Positions 43,396 to 52,035 of a stretch of 52,502 nucleotides of DNA are shown here, in pieces; within the stretch, counting starts at the first letter, position 1, and each line of letters opens with the position of its first letter. The notes under the pieces were generated by a model. The model was not told where the DNA came from, did not search any database, and saw nothing but the letters and a program-made list of their open reading frames with translations. Origin of the DNA: Candidatus Omnitrophota bacterium (GTDB taxonomy: Bacteria > Omnitrophota > Gorgyraeia > Zapsychrales > Zapsychraceae); contig JAKLDK010000002.1 in assembly GCA_022703565.1 (NCBI GenBank), forward strand, positions 1 through 52,502, written 5' to 3'. Both the position numbers and the translations under genes were made by a program.

Positions 43396-45209
43396 TATTT
43401 CAAGGTATCCTTCCAAACAAATAATTGAATAATTTTCCAGGCATCAAATGAATTCATTCTTTTGATAATATTCTTATTGAATATTCCGGGAAATTCTTCG
43501 AGCAATTCACGAGCAGCCTCATTTGCCAAGTCTTGCCATTGCTTTTCTTTAAACCATTTATTTTGCGGAGTATCAAACCCAACCTTATCTTTTCTCTCCA
43601 AAATTTCTTTAATTGTATACTGGCCTAAAGCTTGCTTTTGAATATATTTTGTAACCCCGCGGTTAATCTTTAAATTTCCGCTGACTGAAAATAAATATTC
43701 AACTAATCTGTAATCAAGATACGGAACCCTCGCCTCAATTGAAAAGGCCATTGAATTGCGGTCTTCCGAACGCAAAAGATGCTCCAGCTTATATTGAAAA
43801 TGCCGCACTAGGCTGGTATTTAAATCATTGGCGTCAAAAAACTTATTAAAAATTATGCTTTCTTTTATATGCTCGGAGAAATACTCACGAGTCAGATAGC
43901 TGGCTTTATTTCTTAATAATATTGTTTTTGTTTTTTTAGGAACAAGCTGAAACAAAAGCGTCTGATAAGCGTTCATTTGCTGCTGCCGGAACATCGTGCT
44001 GAATAAACTGGAAGTAAACTTTGCATAATTCTTATTCTTGATCATTTCTAACAAAAGAAATCCGTGCAAATAATGATACCCGGCAAATATCTCATCCGCA
44101 CCTTGTCCGTCGAGTAAGACTGTAACATTATGCTCTTTGGCTAAGCGCATAACTTCATACTGCGCGAAATAAGCCGCGTTTATGGTCGGCTCATCATGGA
44201 CATAAACAAATCTTCGTAACTCATTAAAACAATTATCCGATGACGGGTAAACCTTATAATTCGAACATTTAAACTTTTCAGTTAATAAATCGGCATATCC
44301 TGACTCATCAAATCTTTCCCCCGGGAAAGACGCAGAAAAAGTAGCATACCCATTATGAATAAACCCGTTTTTAGCTAATATCCCTAAAATTGTTGAGGAA
44401 TCAATCCCACCGCTTAAACACGACCCGACATTAACATCGCTTCTCATCCTTAAGGTAACCGCTGAATTCATAATTTGATTTATTTTTTCTTTTATGACAA
44501 GAATGGAATCTTGGCATTGGCCTAAGTAATTCTCAGGGTTCCACCATTGCTTAATCGTCAATCCGTCATGGTTGTAAATTCCATAATGCCCCTTAGGAAT
44601 ACGTTTGATTTCTTTAAAAAAAGTATCAGAAAAAATGTCGGTCCGGTTAAAGACTAAATAATCAAACACCGATTGAGAGTTTACGGAGAGCTTTATTTCC
44701 GTTATCGCTTTGAAAGCTTTGATTTCGGAGGCAAAATAAATCTTTGAACCCAGGAAAATATAATACAACGGTTTGATTCCAAAACGATCCCGGGCAAAAA
44801 ATAGAGAGTTATCCTTGGTATCATAAATTACAAAAGCAAACATTCCGTTAAACTTAGCTAAGCACTTTTCCCCATATTCCTGATAAGCCTTTAAAAGGAC
44901 CTCAGTATCAGTTTGGGTACGGAATTTCCACCCCTTTTCTTTTAATTCTTCCCGTAACTCAATATAATTAAATATTTCTCCGTTATAAATCAAGATATAT
45001 CTTTTATCATCGGAATAAAATGGCTGGTGTCCGTCGGAGGTAAGGTCAATAATAGACAGCCGGCGATGGCCTAAAACACAAAAATCACTGCTGTACATAC
45101 CCTCGTCATTAGGCCCGCGGTGCCTTTGGATCTCATTCATTCTGTTAATTAAAAGGATGTCCTCTTGATTAACTTTTTGATAACTAAATGTTCCGCAAAT
45201 TCCGCACAT
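43395..45209 (-). CDS. asnB: Asparagine synthase (glutamine-hydrolysing), AsnB type
   Basis: 604 residues. The N-terminal class II glutaminase begins MCGICGTF with nucleophile Cys2; the C-terminal synthetase domain has the PP-loop SCLSGGIDSST near 260. In polysaccharide loci AsnB-like proteins often amidate sugar uronates instead of making Asn, and here it is flanked by a GT4 and a DegT aminotransferase. ATG 45207-45209 is fixed by the need for Cys at position 2. Confidence 0.92.
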   Translation of the reverse strand: MCGICGTFSYQKVNQEDILLINRMNEIQRHRGPNDEGMYSSDFCVLGHRRLSIIDLTSDGHQPFYSDDKRYILIYNGEIFNYIELREELKEKGWKFRTQTDTEVLLKAYQEYGEKCLAKFNGMFAFVIYDTKDNSLFFARDRFGIKPLYYIFLGSKIYFASEIKAFKAITEIKLSVNSQSVFDYLVFNRTDIFSDTFFKEIKRIPKGHYGIYNHDGLTIKQWWNPENYLGQCQDSILVIKEKINQIMNSAVTLRMRSDVNVGSCLSGGIDSSTILGILAKNGFIHNGYATFSASFPGERFDESGYADLLTEKFKCSNYKVYPSSDNCFNELRRFVYVHDEPTINAAYFAQYEVMRLAKEHNVTVLLDGQGADEIFAGYHYLHGFLLLEMIKNKNYAKFTSSLFSTMFRQQQMNAYQTLLFQLVPKKTKTILLRNKASYLTREYFSEHIKESIIFNKFFDANDLNTSLVRHFQYKLEHLLRSEDRNSMAFSIEARVPYLDYRLVEYLFSVSGNLKINRGVTKYIQKQALGQYTIKEILERKDKVGFDTPQNKWFKEKQWQDLANEAARELLEEFPGIFNKNIIKRMNSFDAWKIIQLFVWKDTLK

Positions 45210-45218
45210 TATAGGTCT

Positions 45219-46310
45219 TTATGAAAGTAGTGTTTCGGTTATATAATTTAATTCTTCTTCGATTAAGAAAGGATGCATCGGAAGAGCTAAAATATCCTCG
45301 GCAATTTTCTCCGACACCGGCAAATCTCCCGGTTTATAACCCAGATTTAAAAAAGCTGTCTGCAAATGAAGCGGTTTGGGATAGTAGATATTAAACGGAA
45401 TCTTGTTATTCTTTAGCTTAGCTATCTCTTTATCGCGGTTATCACAACGAATGCAGTAATTACAAAAAATATGGTCGCTATTCTTATCAACGAACGGAAC
45501 AATAAATTTATTCTTAAGCTTGTTTGAATAATATGCGCCGATTTCTTTTCTTTTTGCAATCTCACTATCCAAATATTTTAATTTAGCTAATAAAACCGCA
45601 GCCTGAATAGTATCAAGCCTGGAATTCATACCGATACGAACATTATCATACTTTTCTTTCCCTGAACCATGTGAACGCAAAGAGCGCATAAGCTCCGACA
45701 AATCATCATTATTAGTAAAAACCATTCCTCCGTCGCCATAACAGCCTAAGGCTTTGGCCGGAAAAAAAGAAGTGGAGCCGAATTGAGCTAAAGAGCAAGC
45801 TTTTTTTCCTTTATATTGCGCGCCAAAAGATTGCGCCGCATCTTCGATAACAAATAAATTATTCTTTTTAGCAATATTATTAATCGCATCAAAATCAGCG
45901 CATTGGCCGAAAAGATCAACACCGATAATTCCTTTTGTTTTTTTAGTTATGGCTTTTTCAATTGATTCAGGGTTAATATTATAAGTTTTCTCATTAATAT
46001 CAACAAAAACTGGTTTAGCTTTAAGCAGCGCGATAACTTCCGCCGTCGCAATAAACGTAAAAGCTGTCGTTATTATTTCATCACCCGGATTAACCCCTAA
46101 GGCCAGCAAAGGAAGCATTAAAGCGTCTGTTCCGGAATTACACCCAATTGCATATTTAACCCCGACATATTCAGCCAATTCTCCCTCGAGCTCTTTAACG
46201 CTAGCGCCTCCAATAAAATCTTTTTTAGCAATAACTTCAGCGATTCTTTTATCGATATCATTTTTATATTTTATGTATTGCCGATCCAAATCAACTAACT
46301 TTATGTTCAT
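45219..46310 (-). CDS. DegT/DnrJ/EryC1/StrS aminotransferase (WbpE/WlbC-like)
   Basis: 363 residues from ATG 46308-46310 with AGGAG 8 bases upstream; the longer frame to 46331 is less likely. Cofactor Lys186 in SFFPAKALGCYGDGG and Asp157 in IEDAAQSFGA. In the Pseudomonas WbpE / Bordetella WlbC role it aminates the 3-keto UDP-sugar made by the dehydrogenase encoded just upstream (46310-47287), using Glu as donor. Confidence 0.92.
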   Translation of the reverse strand: MNIKLVDLDRQYIKYKNDIDKRIAEVIAKKDFIGGASVKELEGELAEYVGVKYAIGCNSGTDALMLPLLALGVNPGDEIITTAFTFIATAEVIALLKAKPVFVDINEKTYNINPESIEKAITKKTKGIIGVDLFGQCADFDAINNIAKKNNLFVIEDAAQSFGAQYKGKKACSLAQFGSTSFFPAKALGCYGDGGMVFTNNDDLSELMRSLRSHGSGKEKYDNVRIGMNSRLDTIQAAVLLAKLKYLDSEIAKRKEIGAYYSNKLKNKFIVPFVDKNSDHIFCNYCIRCDNRDKEIAKLKNNKIPFNIYYPKPLHLQTAFLNLGYKPGDLPVSEKIAEDILALPMHPFLIEEELNYITETLLS

Positions 46311-47287
46311 TATAAACTCCTGTCTAAACATTGTTGGGCTTGTTGCAGCACTTTTAGCACACTTAAAGCTTCTTTAGCATCAGTTTTTGGCTGCAACCTG
46401 CGGGTAATGCAATCAATAAAATGCAAACAAGCTTCCTTTAACGGTTCTTTTGATTCTAAAGAAACAACTTGGGCCTCGGCTTTCGACGCCACTGGAATCT
46501 GCCCGACCCATTCAACCTTGTGCGGATAAAGCACAAGTTTGTTCTTCTCCTCGACGTCATTAAACACCGCCATATTCTTGGTTCCGATTACGACCAGCTT
46601 TTGTTCTTTAAAAGGATGCAGCCAGCTTACAAAAATATGCGCTTTTAATTTATCGCTAAAAGATAAATTGGTAACGGTCGTATCATAAATTCCTTCTTGC
46701 AAATAAGCCTCGCCGAACGCAGTTACCTTATGAGGAGTTTTGCTAATCAAGAACATAATAACTGAAATATCGTGCGGCGCGAAACTCCATAGGATATTTT
46801 CCTCCCGCCTCAACTTTCCAATATTAAGCCGGTTGGAATAGATATATTGAATTCTTCCTAAATCCCCATTATCAATCAACTCTTTAAGCTTTATTACCGC
46901 CGGATGATACTGTAAAATGTGGTCAATCATCAATATTCTTTTACTTTTATCAACAATCTTAACCAAATCTTCCGCCTCTTTTACTTCCAAAGCCAAGGGC
47001 TTCTCAACAAAAACATCTTTTCCGCTTAAAAGCGCTTCTTTGACTATTTTATAATGAGTCACCGCCGGGGTAGAAACGACGACAGCATCGACATTTTTAT
47101 CATTTATAACATCTTTAAATTCCGTTGTAGTTTTAACGACATTATATTCATTTTTATATTTAGCGAGGGCCTTGGAATCCAGGTCGCAAATAGTGTCAAG
47201 CACTCCTAATTGAGAAAAATTACGGACCAAATTCTTACCCCAATACCCCAAGCCGACGATAGCGATTCTTTTATTTACGTTACTCAT
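46310..47287 (-). CDS. Gfo/Idh/MocA oxidoreductase (WlbA/WbpB-like), copy 2
   Basis: 325 residues. N-terminal Rossmann IVGLGYWGKNLVRNF and the EKPLALEVKEAEDL motif near residue 97. ILWSFAPHDISVIMFL parallels LWDLAPHDISIFNFL of copy 1 (26014-27030). Its direct neighbour is the DegT aminotransferase that needs a 3-keto sugar, which supports the WbpB assignment best for this copy. It shares one base with the DUF354 gene stop. Confidence 0.9.
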   Translation of the reverse strand: MSNVNKRIAIVGLGYWGKNLVRNFSQLGVLDTICDLDSKALAKYKNEYNVVKTTTEFKDVINDKNVDAVVVSTPAVTHYKIVKEALLSGKDVFVEKPLALEVKEAEDLVKIVDKSKRILMIDHILQYHPAVIKLKELIDNGDLGRIQYIYSNRLNIGKLRREENILWSFAPHDISVIMFLISKTPHKVTAFGEAYLQEGIYDTTVTNLSFSDKLKAHIFVSWLHPFKEQKLVVIGTKNMAVFNDVEEKNKLVLYPHKVEWVGQIPVASKAEAQVVSLESKEPLKEACLHFIDCITRRLQPKTDAKEALSVLKVLQQAQQCLDRSL

Positions 47288-48372
47288 TATTTCTTTTCAT
47301 CCTTTAATATGTTTTCAATACAATTAATATAGAAATTACAAACATCAATTTGATCGATCAACATCCGTTCCCTTTTATTACTCCATAATCTTTTTAAATT
47401 CGGAGTATTTAGCAATTCCTGCAGAATATCGAACAACTTCTTTTTATCACCAGTCTTTACCCCAAAAGTTAGCTCATATTTGTGTTCTAACTCCTCCAAT
47501 ACGCTAATAAGCCCGATAAAATCATTATACCGAATCGCCGGAGTTCCCAATAAGGACGATTCCATTGTCATTGACTGGCTATCGCCGATATAAATATCCG
47601 CAAAGTACATCGCGTGAAAAATATCATGCGGATTAATCTTGATTCGATACTTCTCAAACTTTTCAATCAAAGGCCGTTCAGCCGTTATAAATACTTTTCC
47701 ATATTTCTCAAGGGTGGCAATAAGTTCTTCGGCCAAATTATCGTTTATTCCGCCTTTACCGATATCATGACTGGCCGAAAGTTCGGCTAAGCGGATAATA
47801 AAATACCGTTCGCCATCCGGATTAAAGTTCTTAATCTTTTCTTTATCCGGCGTGAAATATGCCGGATGCAAATAAGCTAATTTTTGATACCCGGTGTAAG
47901 CAATCTTTTTCTTATCCCATTTACCAACGTCACAGCACTGCGGCATAATTATTCTTGTCGCAAAAGGATAAAATAAATAATTTTCCGGAGTGGCCTTAGT
48001 GTCGTCCTCATTAAACAGAATCGATTTTTTACCCAGCAAAAATGAAATATGCGCAATTGTCCCCTCAGTGCCAACCATTAAACAGGGATTAAATTTACGC
48101 GCGAATAAATACAGCCTTATTTCAGTCTTAAACAAATAAAACATCATGGCAAAAAGTTTAGGAAGTTTCTTGTTTCTTCTGCCTTCCGGGAAGATATTCA
48201 CATAATCCCAGCCTTCTTTCTTAACCAAATCCTCCAAGATATCTTTCTTAACAATAGCGACTTTTATGTCGTATTTTCCCGATAAAGAGTTAATAACATT
48301 TTTGAACAAGTGATAATGCGCCGGATGATTCAGAAAGAACAAAATTCTTTTTTTACTGCTTTTTACCGTCAT
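47287..48372 (-). CDS. DUF354 family glycosyltransferase-like protein
   Basis: 361 residues of the DUF354 family, whose fold resembles the GT-B UDP-GlcNAc 2-epimerase/MurG group. Landmarks are FFLNHPAHYHLFKNVI at the N-terminus, FNEDDTKATPENYLF and SQSMTMESSLLGTPAIRYND. These proteins are common in archaeal and bacterial surface-glycan loci beside WecB-type epimerases, as here (4-bp overlap). The biochemical activity is not established. Confidence 0.85.
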   Translation of the reverse strand: MTVKSSKKRILFFLNHPAHYHLFKNVINSLSGKYDIKVAIVKKDILEDLVKKEGWDYVNIFPEGRRNKKLPKLFAMMFYLFKTEIRLYLFARKFNPCLMVGTEGTIAHISFLLGKKSILFNEDDTKATPENYLFYPFATRIIMPQCCDVGKWDKKKIAYTGYQKLAYLHPAYFTPDKEKIKNFNPDGERYFIIRLAELSASHDIGKGGINDNLAEELIATLEKYGKVFITAERPLIEKFEKYRIKINPHDIFHAMYFADIYIGDSQSMTMESSLLGTPAIRYNDFIGLISVLEELEHKYELTFGVKTGDKKKLFDILQELLNTPNLKRLWSNKRERMLIDQIDVCNFYINCIENILKDEKK

Positions 48373-49448
48373 TTATTCGCCTCACTTAAAAAGAATCCGG
48401 CAATTTTCTTCGCCGCGCCTTGGGGATAAATTACTTTTCGATAATTAGCCTTTAATTTTGTTAATTGAGTAAATTTGTTAAGAATCGACTTCTCGTTAAC
48501 TTCGGTGACCAAACAAAACTTATTCTTAACCAGCTCAACCCAGGCAGTATTCTTATAAATAACCAAACAGGGCTTTTTAGCCAAATAAGCTTCTTTCTGT
48601 AATCCGCCGCTGTCGGTCAATACAAACGCTGATTTATCCATCAAGGCCAGCATTTCTAAATATCCCACCGGATTGATCATCGCAAAATTTACTCTTAATT
48701 TATTTTCTTCAATAATCTTTCTTGTCCTCGGATGAACGACAAAAATAACCGGAATCTTTTCATTAATTTTACTTAATGCCCTAACAATCCCCTTTAGCGT
48801 CGGTAAATTATCAGTATTCGAAGCCCGGTGAATAGTCGCTAAAACATATTGCTTTGGCATATTTTTAGCATAAGACTTATCATGAAGAGCAATTGCCTTG
48901 TAATGATAAAAACTGTCGACCATAACATCACCGACTTTAATAATTTTGCAGTCAAATCCCCTAAAACCTTCTTTTGCCAAGTTCCTAAGCGCCTCTTCGG
49001 TCGGGCAAAATAAAACATCAGCTAATCTATCAGCAACAATCCGATTAGTTTCCTCCGGCATTCTCATGTCAAAATATCGCATACCGGCTTCCACATGAGC
49101 CAACTTCTTATTTAATTTCTTTGCCGCAATTGAACCCGCCAAAGTTGAATTGGTATCGCCATAAACCATAACCCAGTCGGGATTTTCTTTGAGCAATACT
49201 TTTTCTATTTCTTCTATCATCCGCCCAACCATCGCCCCATGCGGTAAAGAATGGATATTAAAATTATACTTCGGGCGAGGTATTTTCATTTGTTTAAAGA
49301 AAACTTCCGACATATTATTGTCAAAATGTTGCCCGGTATGAATTATTACCTCAGTTATACCCCGGTGCTTGAGGAATTCATGGCTTATTGCCGCCGCTTT
49401 GACAAATTGCGGCCGGGCACCAACTATTGATACGATTTTTAAACTCAT
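48369..49448 (-). CDS. wecB: UDP-N-acetylglucosamine 2-epimerase, non-hydrolysing (WecB/WbpI-like)
   Basis: 359 residues. Motifs include GARPQFVKAAAI, TGQHFDNNMSEVFFKQ, YGDTNSTLAGSIAA, HVEAGMR and TDSGGLQKEA. It inverts C2 of a UDP-GlcNAc-type sugar. In this locus the WbpI function, conversion of UDP-GlcNAc(3NAc)A to UDP-ManNAc(3NAc)A, is more likely than enterobacterial-antigen synthesis; sequence alone does not decide. Confidence 0.93.
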   Translation of the reverse strand: MSLKIVSIVGARPQFVKAAAISHEFLKHRGITEVIIHTGQHFDNNMSEVFFKQMKIPRPKYNFNIHSLPHGAMVGRMIEEIEKVLLKENPDWVMVYGDTNSTLAGSIAAKKLNKKLAHVEAGMRYFDMRMPEETNRIVADRLADVLFCPTEEALRNLAKEGFRGFDCKIIKVGDVMVDSFYHYKAIALHDKSYAKNMPKQYVLATIHRASNTDNLPTLKGIVRALSKINEKIPVIFVVHPRTRKIIEENKLRVNFAMINPVGYLEMLALMDKSAFVLTDSGGLQKEAYLAKKPCLVIYKNTAWVELVKNKFCLVTEVNEKSILNKFTQLTKLKANYRKVIYPQGAAKKIAGFFLSEANK

Positions 49449-49459
49449 ATTATTTCTTT

Positions 49460-50221
49460 TCAGCTTAAAACAGCCTGTAATTCTTTCTTCGTCGGAAAAT
49501 TAATTAATACTGCCCGGCGTTTGCCGTGAAAAATAAAAAAGCTCCCGGCAGTTACCGCCGAAGCGCCGCCTTCTGTAACCGCTTCTTTTATATCTTCAAC
49601 TTTCCCGCAGCCGCCGCAGGCAATAACCGGAATATTTACCGATGCTGTTACTTTCTTAATTAAGTTGACATCAAACCCCTTCATCGTCCCATCCCGGTCT
49701 ATAGAATTTATCAGAATCTCCCCGGCGCCGTAATTCTCCGCCTTTTTCACATATTCTATTAAGTTTATTCCGGTTCTTTTCGTTCCCGATGAGACGTAAA
49801 CCTCATAAGTTCCGTTCCAATTTCTTTTCACGTCAATTGATACAATTACCGCCTGGCTGCCGAAATTATCCGCCGCATCCTTTATTAATTGCGGATTATC
49901 AAAGAAAGCCGTATTGATTGCGACTTTTTCAACCCCGGAATTGAGCAATGAATTAATATCTTCAATTGTTTTTATTCCGCCCCCGACAGTCAAAGGCATG
50001 GTACATTCATCAGAAATCTTTTTAATTAATTCTATGTTCGGCCTTCTGTTCTCAGCACTTGCAGTTATATCCAAAAAAAGAAGCTCATCGACTTCTTTGG
50101 TATTAAAAATCCTTACTGCATTTATCGGGTCTCCGATATAAGTCGGGTTTCTAAACCCGATAGTCTTAACTAATCCTTCGCCCTTAAGAAGCAAGCATGG
50201 AAAAACTCTAGCTTGTAGCAT
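49460..50221 (-). CDS. HisF-like ammonia-channel subunit of a sugar amidotransferase (HisF2)
   Basis: 253 residues from ATG 50219-50221, which has AGGAG 9 bases upstream; a GTG two codons earlier is possible. A beta/alpha barrel like HisF, with DPINAVRIFNTKEVDEL and GGGIKTIEDI. The catalytic Asp11 of true HisF (PCLDVKDG) is replaced by Leu in FPCLLLKGEG, while the Asp in IVSIDVKRN (the Asp130 position) remains. The change fits HisF homologs of LPS loci that only pass ammonia to WbpG. The start overlaps the HisH-like gene and wbpG precedes both. Confidence 0.92.
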   Translation of the reverse strand: MLQARVFPCLLLKGEGLVKTIGFRNPTYIGDPINAVRIFNTKEVDELLFLDITASAENRRPNIELIKKISDECTMPLTVGGGIKTIEDINSLLNSGVEKVAINTAFFDNPQLIKDAADNFGSQAVIVSIDVKRNWNGTYEVYVSSGTKRTGINLIEYVKKAENYGAGEILINSIDRDGTMKGFDVNLIKKVTASVNIPVIACGGCGKVEDIKEAVTEGGASAVTAGSFFIFHGKRRAVLINFPTKKELQAVLS

Positions 50222-50837
50222 TAACACACGCTCCTGAGAAATTCTTTAATAAAGCCATCCCGTCTTTATGGCTCGTTTCAGGATGAAATTGCACGCCCCA
50301 AATATTGTCCTTCTGGACAACCGACGCAAAATTATAGCCATAAGCAGTTTCAGCAATAACATTATCTTTGTCTTCACATTCCACATGATATGAATGGGTA
50401 AAATAAAACCGGTTGTCTTCTCCTATCCCCTCAAGCAATTTACTATCTTGCTTTTTTATAATCTTATTCCATCCGACGTGCGGAATCTTTAATTCTTGTG
50501 CGCTATCGAACTTAAATTTTATTGTCTTCCCCTTAATCCAGCCCAAGCCTTGTGCGTTTCCCTCTTCGCTCGACATAGTAAAAAGCTGCATCCCTAAACA
50601 AATTCCTAATACCGGAGTCTTCTCAACAATTACTTTTCTATTCAAGGCCTCAATAAATCCCAGCCTTTCTAGATTATCCATTCCCTTGTCAAACGCCCCA
50701 ACACCAGGCAAGATAATCTTCTCCGCCGATAAGATTTGCCCTATGTCGGATGAAACAATTGCCTTAATAGACAATTTCTCAAACGTATTAACAATTGACC
50801 TTAAATTACCCATCCCGTAATCAACAATTACAATCAC
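50208..50837 (-). CDS. HisH-like glutamine amidotransferase subunit (HisH2)
   Basis: 209 residues of class I glutaminase. Catalytic Cys80 in LGICLGMQLF and His185 with Glu187 in VQFHPETS. It frees ammonia from glutamine for its partner barrel. The GTG start (50835-50837) has GAGGTG upstream. Placement between the HisF-like gene and wbpG, without other his genes, marks it as the sugar-pathway paralog. Confidence 0.92.
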   Translation of the reverse strand: MIVIVDYGMGNLRSIVNTFEKLSIKAIVSSDIGQILSAEKIILPGVGAFDKGMDNLERLGFIEALNRKVIVEKTPVLGICLGMQLFTMSSEEGNAQGLGWIKGKTIKFKFDSAQELKIPHVGWNKIIKKQDSKLLEGIGEDNRFYFTHSYHVECEDKDNVIAETAYGYNFASVVQKDNIWGVQFHPETSHKDGMALLKNFSGACVNATS

Positions 50838-50849
50838 TTTTTATTCACC

Positions 50850-51986
50850 TCATCCTAAAAATTTAAAATATAAATGTTTCGGCACAAGATGCATTTTTGC
50901 GCCTAAGCGAATAAACCAGCTTAACTTCACGATCAGCGGATAATAGGTGGGGTAATCATGAAATGTTTTGTTCGGCGCGCTTAATATTTCTTCGAACTCG
51001 TCGTTGCTTAAGCCTAATTTCCTTTTGGTATACTTGACCAGTTCTTCATCGTAAGGATATTCGGTTTTACTTATTTCAGCCAAAGCTTGCCCACGATTCA
51101 TTTGCTTGGTACGAATTAGGGCGGAATATTCAATTTTCCGCTTATCAATATTAAACTTCTTCGGCAAATAAAAAGATTGAAAAAAGTGAGTATAGTAGGA
51201 TTCGTGATGATGCCCGCCGTAATAAGTCCAACCGACCTCTTTCTCCAGCATCTTCCCAACTTCTTTTTGATTATAATCAACATAAGTCAATAGCGGCACA
51301 ACTTTTATCCCGCGGATAAACCGATAATAAAAGAAATCCCACAACTTCATATTAGGATAAGTTTTTAACTTCTTTTTTCCGAAGGCTTTCTGCACGCTTT
51401 CAATATATTTCCCGTCCATATAAGTCCAGCCTAAAGGCGCTACTCCTTCGGTGCGAAAAGAATGAGCAAAAACCAAATATTTAATTTTCTCTTTTGCTGC
51501 GATTTTATGCAATATCCCGTGAATAGCAACATCCGTCGGAATTTCTGAGTCAGAGGTAGATGCTTTTAAGAAAGATACCTGTAAATCCTTGAATTCTTCC
51601 CAATCAACAACATAAGTGTACAAATCAACATTTAGCTCGTTTGTCGCATTCTTGATGTTTGTTACCGCAATTTCGGAATTCCAACCATTATCAAAATGCA
51701 CCGCTAAAGGACGCAATCCTAATCTGACCGCTAAATACAAAGCATAAGTGCTATCCCGCCCGCCGCTAACTCCAACGATAATATCATAAGGCCGTTTTTT
51801 ACCAGCCTTCTTTATTTGTCTAACTATTTTCTCAAACTTCTTTTTACCGTTATCATTCAAGGGAAATTCTTTTTCCATCTCATCATGCATCTTACAGAAA
51901 TTACATACCCCTTTCTCGTCAAATCGAATTTCCGGTACAGTTGTATCCATTACGCATCGGCTACATATTTTATTTTCTGCTGTCAT
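50850..51986 (-). CDS. wbpG: N-acetyl sugar amidotransferase (WbpG/PseA-like)
   Basis: 378 residues. An N-terminal zinc site Cys8/Cys11 and Cys28/Cys31 (CSRC, CNFC), the PP-loop VGVSGGRDSTYAL (71-83), and GGHHHESYYTHFFQ in the C-terminal half are the family hallmarks. It converts an N-acetyl group of a UDP-sugar to an acetamidino group with ATP and ammonia supplied by the HisH/HisF pair encoded just downstream. Confidence 0.93.
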   Translation of the reverse strand: MTAENKICSRCVMDTTVPEIRFDEKGVCNFCKMHDEMEKEFPLNDNGKKKFEKIVRQIKKAGKKRPYDIIVGVSGGRDSTYALYLAVRLGLRPLAVHFDNGWNSEIAVTNIKNATNELNVDLYTYVVDWEEFKDLQVSFLKASTSDSEIPTDVAIHGILHKIAAKEKIKYLVFAHSFRTEGVAPLGWTYMDGKYIESVQKAFGKKKLKTYPNMKLWDFFYYRFIRGIKVVPLLTYVDYNQKEVGKMLEKEVGWTYYGGHHHESYYTHFFQSFYLPKKFNIDKRKIEYSALIRTKQMNRGQALAEISKTEYPYDEELVKYTKRKLGLSNDEFEEILSAPNKTFHDYPTYYPLIVKLSWFIRLGAKMHLVPKHLYFKFLG

Positions 51987-52004
51987 TTATCTTTCACTTT
52001 TCTC

Positions 52005-52034
52005 ATACCACTTACCACTTATCACTTATCACTT
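52005..52034. repeat. Short low-complexity intergenic repeat
   Basis: The plus strand has about four consecutive copies of an 8-base unit, two as accactta and accacttat, two as tcacttat. It fills the gap between the wbpG start and the GT2 stop and has no coding content. Confidence 0.5.
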
Positions 52035-52035
52035 T

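Noticed and set aside
49460-50837. Histidine biosynthesis genes hisF and hisH
   Set aside because: The HisF-like barrel has lost Asp11 and the pair follows wbpG; no other his gene is present.
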